Both the position numbers and the translations under genes were made by a program. From an uncultured Lachnospiraceae bacterium (GTDB lineage: Bacteria; Bacillota; Clostridia; Lachnospirales; Lachnospiraceae), in the NCBI GenBank assembly GCA_910586605.1, contig CAJUJR010000003.1:1-64000 (forward strand): a DNA stretch of 64,000 nt, in the 5' to 3' direction. Each line of letters begins with the position of its first letter. Position 1 is the first letter of the stretch. Positions 33,316 through 39,835 of the stretch are shown here, one piece after another. The notes beneath the pieces were generated by a model, which saw nothing but the letters and a program-made list of their open reading frames with translations, was not told where the DNA came from and did no database searches.

Positions 33316-33332
33316 CAAGGAGGCATCGTTAC

Positions 33333-33728
33333 ATGGGTAATGTTCAAAAAAAGCTAGGAGAAGCGGAACTGGAAATTATGCAGGTAATTTGGGACAGTAA
33401 AAGTCCTGTCCCTTCTAATTATATTTTAAAAGAATTGAAGGGGCGGAGGAAATGGCAGCTTTCTACACTAATGACTTCATTAACAAGGCTGGCAGATAAG
33501 GGATTTGTAAGTTGCGACCGTTCAACAGGAAGTAATCTGTATACTTCGTTGATCCCGGAGAATGAATATAAGGCTGGGGCAAGCAAACATTTTCTTGAAA
33601 AACTGCATAACAATTCACTACAGAATATGATAGCTACATTGTATAGCAATAAAGCGATTAAAAATTCTGATGTTGAGGAACTTAGAAATTTCTTAGATGA
33701 ATTGGAAGAGGAATGGGAGGACGGATGA
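33333..33728 (+). CDS. blaI: BlaI/MecI/CopY family repressor
   Basis: Dimeric winged-helix repressor, 131 residues, inactivated by cleavage when its partner M56 protease senses a signal. Visible: LGEAELEIMQVIWDSKSPVPSNYILKELKGRRKWQLSTLMTSLTRLADKGFVSCDRS, the standard DNA-binding domain, and a C-terminal helical dimerisation part. Start ATG 33333 follows AAGGAGG; a longer in-frame ATG at 33189 runs through the promoter and is wrong. Two operators precede it, consistent with autorepression. Stop overlaps the M56 start. Confidence 0.92.
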   Translation: MGNVQKKLGEAELEIMQVIWDSKSPVPSNYILKELKGRRKWQLSTLMTSLTRLADKGFVSCDRSTGSNLYTSLIPENEYKAGASKHFLEKLHNNSLQNMIATLYSNKAIKNSDVEELRNFLDELEEEWEDG

Positions 33729-35677
33729 TGGCAAAACTATTTTTATCTCTTTTGGGGACTTCAGTTTCAATTAGCGCCGTTGTTGTTATTTTGATGTTAC
33801 TTACACCATTTTTAAATAAAAGATATGCTGCAAAATGGAAATGTTCAATTTGGATATTTCTTGCAGTGTGGTTAATTATCCCCTTTAAGGGGGATGCCAG
33901 GCAGTTTGTCCTTGCTATGCTGCCACAAACGGAAACGCAGCCTACGCTGATGGATAAGGAAAAACTGACAGATACCCAAGTTGGCGCAATTATGCCGTCT
34001 AGGCAGGTTATTGTTGAGATACCAGCACAAATGACAGCCCCAATTGCAATGCAGGCTGAAAAAAGCAATATAAGCATTAGCATACTTGATGCAGTGGCAT
34101 TTGTTTGGATGATCGGCTACTTGGTTTTTATATTGGTACACTTGATTAGCTATTTTCGTTTTAGGGGAGAGGTGATAAGACGGGGGACAATAATAAGGGA
34201 TACAAATATTTTGCGCCAGATGTCCGAACTGAAAGATGAATTGCATATAAAGGGTAAAATACAAATGATAGAATACCCTGAAGCTGATAGCCCTATGGTA
34301 ATTGGCTTCTTGAAACCAGTTTTAGTTTTGCCAAAAGAGCAGTATAGCCCAGAGGAACTGTTTTTTATTTTAAAACATGAGTTGGTTCATTTGAAACGGG
34401 GAGATGTATATTTTAAGCTTCTTTTTATAACGGCTAACGCTGTGCACTGGTTTAATCCCCTGATCTGGGTGATGCAAAAGGAAGCTGCAGTTGATATGGA
34501 GCTGTCCTGTGATGAAAGAGTTACGCAAGGCACAGGGTATGCTGTACGGAAAGCATACACAGAAACATTGCTGTCCATGCTCCATAAACAATGTACTAAG
34601 AGAACCGTTTTGTCAACGCAATTTTATGGAGGGACAAAAATTATGAAAAAACGATTTAAAAATATTTTAGTACGAAAAGGAAAGAAAAACGGAATATCCA
34701 TATTGGTATGCGCAGTTATTTTAACAGTCAGTTTGGGGACACTGGTAGGCTATTCTATTGCAAAAGAAGATACAGGAAATAAGGACACAGGAAATGAGCT
34801 TGCCCAGCAAGGGAGGAAAGATACCCAAACAAAACAGATGCCTGCCAATTATCCATCTGCTGCCGACCAAACATTGGAAAATAAAACCAAGCTTATCTTT
34901 TCTAAAGAAGGGCAAGAGGAGCAAAAACAGGCTACGCTTGCGGTTGGCGAGGGGTATTCCATCTATCTGCCTGATGATGAATGGCAGAAATCAGGATCTG
35001 ACATGTGGACAGCAGCAGTAAATAAGCAGGTCCGGCTTTGGATAACACATTTTAAAATGGCAACGGTAGATTCTGCTAATCTGGAATTGGAAAAAGAAGG
35101 TTATATGGCAGTACAGGGATATGACAAGCGGAAAAAAGAAGGGGATTTGGTTTATCATGCCAGATTGAAACCATTTGAAAATGATGTATGGGGAATATTC
35201 TACTGTTATCCAACTGATTCTGAAGAAGGCTGGGGAAGAGAATTGCCTGTGATTGCAGATACGTTTGCTTTATCAGTTGGTACACATAATGAAAAACCAG
35301 TTCCGGTAACAGTATCAAATCCAACAGATTTAAAAGATACAGGGGAATATCTCCAAGCGAAGGATTGCCAGAAAATACAGAATATTGCAGGCAAATTTGC
35401 AGCAGCATATTTTAATGGCAATACTGGAATTTTACAGAAGTACCTTACAAGTACTTATGAAGGGGAGGCTGAAATCTATGAGGGCACAGGTACGGTAAGC
35501 GATTTAACTGTGAAGGGGTTGTCTGATACTGATGAGAAAAAATTGAAAAATGGCATATATGTTGTTTCTTTGGAATTTAGGGATAGTAACTATAAAGACA
35601 GCTTATTCTATTTAACGTTGGGGTTTGCCAAAGAGGAGGAGAGCTGGAAAATACAATTTTATGGTGTTGAGGGATAA
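33728..35677 (+). CDS. BlaR1-like M56 membrane metallopeptidase/sensor
   Basis: 649 residues. Four transmembrane helices in the first 330 residues surround the zinc protease motif HELVH (His217, Glu218, His221; FILKHELVHLKRGD), followed by ANAVHWFNPLIWVMQKEAAVDMELSCDERV, the M56 signature. A further helix near residue 330 leads to an extracellular part (about 345-649) which is not a penicillin-binding transpeptidase domain: no SxxK/SxN/KTG set. It instead looks like two small alpha/beta domains, the last similar to NTF2-like or DUF4878-like modules. Ligand is therefore unknown and beta-lactam sensing is unproven. ATG 33728 (or 33725) overlaps the blaI stop with GGGAGG upstream. No beta-lactamase gene is adjacent. 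Confidence 0.85.
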   Translation: MAKLFLSLLGTSVSISAVVVILMLLTPFLNKRYAAKWKCSIWIFLAVWLIIPFKGDARQFVLAMLPQTETQPTLMDKEKLTDTQVGAIMPSRQVIVEIPAQMTAPIAMQAEKSNISISILDAVAFVWMIGYLVFILVHLISYFRFRGEVIRRGTIIRDTNILRQMSELKDELHIKGKIQMIEYPEADSPMVIGFLKPVLVLPKEQYSPEELFFILKHELVHLKRGDVYFKLLFITANAVHWFNPLIWVMQKEAAVDMELSCDERVTQGTGYAVRKAYTETLLSMLHKQCTKRTVLSTQFYGGTKIMKKRFKNILVRKGKKNGISILVCAVILTVSLGTLVGYSIAKEDTGNKDTGNELAQQGRKDTQTKQMPANYPSAADQTLENKTKLIFSKEGQEEQKQATLAVGEGYSIYLPDDEWQKSGSDMWTAAVNKQVRLWITHFKMATVDSANLELEKEGYMAVQGYDKRKKEGDLVYHARLKPFENDVWGIFYCYPTDSEEGWGRELPVIADTFALSVGTHNEKPVPVTVSNPTDLKDTGEYLQAKDCQKIQNIAGKFAAAYFNGNTGILQKYLTSTYEGEAEIYEGTGTVSDLTVKGLSDTDEKKLKNGIYVVSLEFRDSNYKDSLFYLTLGFAKEEESWKIQFYGVEG

Positions 35678-36039
35678 AGGCCGTTGGCTATAGAGCCTAA
35701 AGAAAGAGCCAATACCAAAATGATGTATAGCATTATTTGGGCAATTAAATAGCTGCAATCATAAAAGAATAGGCAGCACAGATACAGAGCGTATAGAAAA
35801 CCAGTCTATGCGCTCTGTTTTTCGGTTCAGGCAGTTGTCCGTGCGCGCATCTGCTGAAAACTTAAAAAGCAAAGCAATACGAAAAGAGATTAATTGTCTA
35901 TTTTTTTATTTACTTCAATTCTGTTATGATTGGCTGTGAATAATAACGAAACAATAACCGTCTATAAAAAAATTCTATATATATCTTGAAAAAAGTGGTA
36001 AAATTGTATATTCTAATAGATAAACTGATTGCTGCTAAA
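35678..36039 (+). other. Intergenic region between the M56 gene and relA
   Basis: About 360 bases without a recognisable gene. It contains the terminator at 35784-35822 and AT-rich DNA with possible promoter elements near 35930-36010 (GTTATGATT, TATATAT) that could not be placed with confidence. Confidence 0.5.
35784..35822 (+). terminator. Terminator after the BlaI/M56 operon
   Basis: ACAGAGCG-TATAG and CTATG-CGCTCTGT arms around a nine-base loop, then TTTTC. Confidence 0.8.
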
Positions 36040-36101
36040 AGCAGCGTTTTTCATTACTATTTGTGCCGCCGGCCAAAGGCGGCGGAATGGGGATTAATAT
36101 G
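36031..36101 (+). promoter_or_regulatory. Leader module C in front of relA
   Basis: Hairpin GCTGCT-aaa-AGCAGC followed by GTTTTTC, then ATTACTATTTGTGCC, hairpin GCCGCC-(ggccaaa)-GGCGGC and GGAATGGGGATTAATATG whose ATG is the relA start at 36099. Matches the modules before fic and the XRE gene. Confidence 0.65.
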
Positions 36102-37904
36102 GATGAAGATATCATGTTAGAAGAGCTGTATGGCCGTATGATTAGCAATCTACAAGCGTACCATCCGGCAGCAAAAAACAGCAGGACAATCCGCAGGGCG
36201 TTTGAGACTGCCAGGGCAGCACATGCTGGGCAGGTGAGGAAATCAGGGGAACCATTTGTAATCCATCCACTTGAGGTGGCAATTATCCTGTCAGAACTGC
36301 GTCTTGACAAGGAGACAATTATAGCGGCGTTGTTACATGATGTAGTAGAAGACACGCTTTTGACGACAGAAGACATAAAAAAAGAGTTTGGCGAGGAAGT
36401 GATGTTCCTAGTAGATGGGGTAACAAAGCTTACCAGGATGTCTGACAGCGTATCAAAAGCAGAGATGAAATTAGAGAGTTTCCGGAAGCTGATTATGGCT
36501 GCAGCGGCAGATATCCGTGTGATTATCATTAAGCTGGCAGACAGGCTCCACAATATGCGTACCCTTCAGTTCCAGAAGCCAGAAAAGCAGCTTGAAGTTG
36601 CAGCAGAGACGATGGATCTGTATTCTCCGATTGCCCAAAGGCTTGGAATTTCTGTTTTAAGCACAGAGATGGAAGATTTGGCATTTTCTTATCTTTTTCC
36701 AGATGAATTTAAGCAGATTAGCTGCAAATTGTCCAATTTGGACCAAGACCAAGAAATGGATAGGATTATTTCAGAAATCGACCGGGAACTTGGGAATGCT
36801 GGGTTTCATTTTAAACTTCGGAATGAGCGGAAACACCTTTTTAGTATATACAGGAAAATGGTAAACCGGCAGAAGACACTAGAGGAAATGTATGATATTT
36901 CTGCATTAAAGATTATAACAAATTCAAACAGGGACTGTTACCTGATTCTGGGGATATTGCATTATCTTTTTAATCCTGTGCCTAACCGTTTCAAGGATTA
37001 TATTGGAATACCAAAGGAAAATATGTACCAGTCTTTGCATACGACGCTTGTGTCAAAAGGCGGCAGGCGTTTTGAGGTGCAGATTAAGACAAAGGAAATG
37101 GATTCCATTGCAAAATTTGGGGTACTTGCTTATTGGAAATATGGGGAAAGCGCCCTTGATGCAAAGGAAATCAGCAAAGGGCAAATGGAAAAGGCAATTT
37201 GGCTGAAACAGATTTTGGAATGGCAACAGGATATTAGGAACAATGATGAATTTATTGACCTTGTAAAAGGGGATTTTAACTTATTTTCCGAGACAATTTC
37301 CTGTTTTACGCCAAAAGGGGAGGTAAAACGCCTACAGAAGGGTTCTACTGCTGTAGATTTTGCTTATGCCATCCACAGTGACATCGGGGATAGGATGACA
37401 GGGGTGTTTGTAAACAGCGCCAAAAAAGACCCAGATTATATAATTCAGAGTGGGGATTGCGTTGAAATCCTGACAGCAAAGGATGCGGCGGGGCCGCAAA
37501 AAGAGTGGCTTAGTTTTGTTAAAACGAGCAATGCAAAAAATAAAATTAAAAAGCATTTCCGGGAAAGCCTGCTTCAGGAAATAGGGAACTATGAATGGAA
37601 AGAAAGCCAGGAAGCAGCACAGAGTGGATATATGGTACGTCTGGATATTTATATGCAAAAAATCAACGGTTTCCGGAAGTTCCAGCCAATTAGCCAATAT
37701 TTCTTTTCTGGGAATATTGATATCCAAGAATTTTATTACCAGGAAAAAGAAGGTGTCCTTACTGCATTATTGCAGGTAGATGATAAGAAAAAGCTCCAGA
37801 AGATGATTGGGGAACTGGATTCTTTGCAATATATAGAAAAAGTGGAATTGGCAGATACAAAAAAGGGGTATGATAATAAAAAGACAGGAGGTAATTTTTC
37901 ATGA
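36099..37904 (+). CDS. RelA/SpoT-family (p)ppGpp synthetase/hydrolase, C-terminally short
   Basis: 601 residues against about 730-770 in full-length Rel. HD hydrolase domain intact: RKSGEPFVIHPLEVA, LLHDVVEDT (His80-Asp81), KLADRLHNMRTL. Synthetase domain: YDISALKIITN, NRFKDYIGIPKENMYQSLHTTLVSKGGRRFEVQIKTKEMDSIAKFGVLAYWKYGE, with the substrate-loop residues present but some positions diverged (EVQIKT for EVQIRT, AYWKYGE for AHWxYK). TGS domain: LFSETISCFTPKGEVKRLQKGSTAVDFAYAIHSDIGDR. After about residue 480 it does not look like the usual zinc-finger and ACT regions, so regulation by uncharged tRNA on the ribosome may differ. Probably a second paralogue. ATG 36099 ends leader module C; its TGA overlaps the reductase ATG. 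Confidence 0.86.
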   Translation: MDEDIMLEELYGRMISNLQAYHPAAKNSRTIRRAFETARAAHAGQVRKSGEPFVIHPLEVAIILSELRLDKETIIAALLHDVVEDTLLTTEDIKKEFGEEVMFLVDGVTKLTRMSDSVSKAEMKLESFRKLIMAAAADIRVIIIKLADRLHNMRTLQFQKPEKQLEVAAETMDLYSPIAQRLGISVLSTEMEDLAFSYLFPDEFKQISCKLSNLDQDQEMDRIISEIDRELGNAGFHFKLRNERKHLFSIYRKMVNRQKTLEEMYDISALKIITNSNRDCYLILGILHYLFNPVPNRFKDYIGIPKENMYQSLHTTLVSKGGRRFEVQIKTKEMDSIAKFGVLAYWKYGESALDAKEISKGQMEKAIWLKQILEWQQDIRNNDEFIDLVKGDFNLFSETISCFTPKGEVKRLQKGSTAVDFAYAIHSDIGDRMTGVFVNSAKKDPDYIIQSGDCVEILTAKDAAGPQKEWLSFVKTSNAKNKIKKHFRESLLQEIGNYEWKESQEAAQSGYMVRLDIYMQKINGFRKFQPISQYFFSGNIDIQEFYYQEKEGVLTALLQVDDKKKLQKMIGELDSLQYIEKVELADTKKGYDNKKTGGNFS

Positions 37905-39451
37905 AAGAATCCCATTATGAAAGATTCCGTGAAGATTTAAGAGAATTTCACGAAATGACAGAAAAATTTTACAAAAAAGAAATTACAGTACCAGAATATA
38001 AAAGTTTTTCTGGCGGTTTTGGAAGCTATGCGCAGCGGGGCGGGGAATACAGCATGCTGCGGCTGCGGCTTGCCGGTGGAGAAATCAGCCAGAAAGATTT
38101 GGAGTTTATTGTAAATAGCACAGAAAAATACCGGGTTGATATGGTACACCTGACAACATGCCAAACCGTGCAGCTTCATAACCTGACAAAGGAAACTGTC
38201 TGTAAGCTTATTGAAGAGGCATGGGCGCATGGGATTATCACAAGAGGCGGCGGCGGTGACTTTCCAAGGAATGTTATGTGTTCCCCTCTATCCGGCGTAG
38301 AGCAGGGGGAGAATTTTGATGTGCTCCCTTATGCAAAAGAAGCAGGGGACTACTTACTAAGCTTTATTGGAAAGGTAAAGCTTCCCAGGAAGTTGAAGGT
38401 TGGCTTTTCCAACAGTAAGAAAAATGAAACGCATGTTACATTCCGTGACCTTGGGTTTGTATCAAAAGAGAACCAGAAGTTTGACGTCTATGCAGCAGGG
38501 GGGCTCGGAAATAATCCGAAATTTGGCGTTTTGGTAGCAGAAGATTTGGAGCCGTCCAAAATCCTGTACTGCATTAAAACAATGGTAGATGTGTTTACCG
38601 AATATGGGGATTATGAGCACCGTGCAAAATCCAGGACAAGATATCTCCAGGATACCCTTGGGGCAGATGGGCTGAAAAAGATTTTCCAGGAAAAACTGCA
38701 AAAGACGATAGAAGAGGGGCAGCTTGAGCTTACCCTCCCTAATTTGCCTTCTGTGGACAAGGGCGGAATTGCTGCTTCATCAGAAACTCTCCAGAATCCA
38801 AGGGTTATTCCGCAAAAGCAGGAGGGGCTGTATGCAGTTTCCTATCATTTGGCAGGCGGAAAAGCTGCCCCTGGCTTTTTCAGGAGGATATACGACACTA
38901 TAAAAGAGATGAAGGAAGTCAAGCTGCGCCTTGCCCCGGATCAGGGTATGTATATTATTAACCTGACAGGAAAAGAGGCTGAAAAAGTGCTGGAGGTTAC
39001 AGGGGACGGGGCAAAGACTGCTTTTGAACGTTCTACTGCTTGTATTGGGGCAGATATCTGCCAGCAGGGAATTGGATTGTCACAATCTTTGTTAAATGCC
39101 TGTATTGAACGTGCTAGGAAAGAGGGATTTGCAGACGGGGTACTTCCAGTTATCCATATTTCCGGCTGCCCATCTTCCTGTTCGGCCCATCAGACGGCGG
39201 CAATTGGCCTCCGGGGCGGTAAGAAGCCTTCAGAGAAAGGGATGAAGAATGCATTTGCCGTATTTGAGAATGGCTGTGAAAAAGAAGGGGAAGAGCGGTT
39301 TGGGAAAGAGCTTGGCGTAATGTATGAAGAAGATATACCAGAATTTTTTGCTGAGCTTGGCCATGCAGTAGAAAAAGAGAAGATGACGTATGTGCAATTC
39401 CGTGAAAGTTACCCTGAAAAAATAGGGCAGATTGCACAGAAGTATATATAA
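37901..39451 (+). CDS. Siroheme-dependent sulfite/nitrite reductase-like protein
   Basis: 516 residues, two halves each with the sulfite/nitrite reductase ferredoxin-like and hemoprotein beta-type domains. Cluster ligands: Cys381 and Cys387 (TACIGADIC) and Cys423 and Cys427 (ISGCPSSC), the CX5C ... CX3C pattern that holds a 4Fe-4S cluster coupled to siroheme. HLTTCQTVQLHNL in the N-terminal half and FRDLGFVSK also match the family. It could reduce sulfite to sulfide (cysteine supply) or nitrite to ammonium; ligands are complete, substrate undecided. ATG 37901 follows AGGAGG and overlaps the relA stop, so both are made from one message. Confidence 0.88.
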   Translation: MKESHYERFREDLREFHEMTEKFYKKEITVPEYKSFSGGFGSYAQRGGEYSMLRLRLAGGEISQKDLEFIVNSTEKYRVDMVHLTTCQTVQLHNLTKETVCKLIEEAWAHGIITRGGGGDFPRNVMCSPLSGVEQGENFDVLPYAKEAGDYLLSFIGKVKLPRKLKVGFSNSKKNETHVTFRDLGFVSKENQKFDVYAAGGLGNNPKFGVLVAEDLEPSKILYCIKTMVDVFTEYGDYEHRAKSRTRYLQDTLGADGLKKIFQEKLQKTIEEGQLELTLPNLPSVDKGGIAASSETLQNPRVIPQKQEGLYAVSYHLAGGKAAPGFFRRIYDTIKEMKEVKLRLAPDQGMYIINLTGKEAEKVLEVTGDGAKTAFERSTACIGADICQQGIGLSQSLLNACIERARKEGFADGVLPVIHISGCPSSCSAHQTAAIGLRGGKKPSEKGMKNAFAVFENGCEKEGEERFGKELGVMYEEDIPEFFAELGHAVEKEKMTYVQFRESYPEKIGQIAQKYI

Positions 39452-39460
39452 AGACAAAAA

Positions 39461-39603
39461 ATGGGAAGTACTATCGCAATTATTGATAACCATGTATATA
39501 TGGGGAATATGATTGCAAAAGTTTTACAAAAAGAAGAGCCTCTGTGCTTTTGCTGGCACGGAGGCTCTTCTTTTGCTGGAAAAAACACGTTCCAGCCTCT
39601 TTA
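39461..39603 (+). pseudogene. Possible response-regulator N-terminal fragment
   Basis: An ATG frame just after the reductase reads MGSTIAIIDNHVYMGNMIAKVLQKEEP, similar in pattern to the first strand and helix of OmpR-type receivers, then runs into the terminator and stops at TAG 39601-39603. There is no ribosome site and the rest of a receiver is missing. It may be a gene remnant or a chance frame. Confidence 0.3.
39530..39575 (+). terminator. Terminator after the reductase gene
   Basis: AAAGAAGAGCCTCTGTGC / GCACGGAGGCTCTTCTTT, 18 pairs with one G-T, eight-base loop and T-run. A second small hairpin (GCTGGAA / TTCCAGC) follows. Confidence 0.88.
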
Positions 39604-39835
39604 GCGATTTATAATGTTTCTTTTTTATCTAGTACTATCAACAATATATGTCCACGAATAGTGCCATGAACCGTAAAAAGTAAATGCTGTTGCACTGTAA
39701 TAGAGCAGTTTTACATTTACTTTTACTTTTTCTTATGATACAATGTAGCGTGGTAATGGAAAGGGAAAGCCTTATAAACAGGCGGTTTCCATTATCAGAT
39801 TACAGCAGTATTACAGAGAAATGAGGAATTTAAAT
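39604..39835 (+). other. Intergenic region upstream of mutS
   Basis: Contains a copy of repeat B, T-rich DNA and a possible -10 (TATGATACAAT, near 39734). No other gene seen. Confidence 0.45.
39665..39696 (+). repeat. Dispersed repeat family B, copy 2
   Basis: CATGAAC, then GTAAAAAGTAAATGCTGTTG and CACTG, matching the right half of the element at 18712-18790 over 20 consecutive bases. Confidence 0.55.

Larger units (their letters stand above)
33010..33332 (+). other. Duplicated promoter/operator region upstream of blaI
   Basis: Between the galactanase terminator and blaI. It holds two copies, 198 bp apart, of a strong promoter followed by BlaI-type operators. Between them AGGAGGAGG is followed only by a six-codon GTG frame and a stretch (ATGACTTGGGCAAAGC...) vaguely like the blaI start, so the first unit may once have driven a duplicated blaI 5' end. 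No gene is evident there. Confidence 0.6.

Noticed and set aside
33728..35677. Beta-lactam resistance locus
   Set aside because: There is no beta-lactamase or extra PBP nearby and the sensor domain lacks penicillin-binding motifs.
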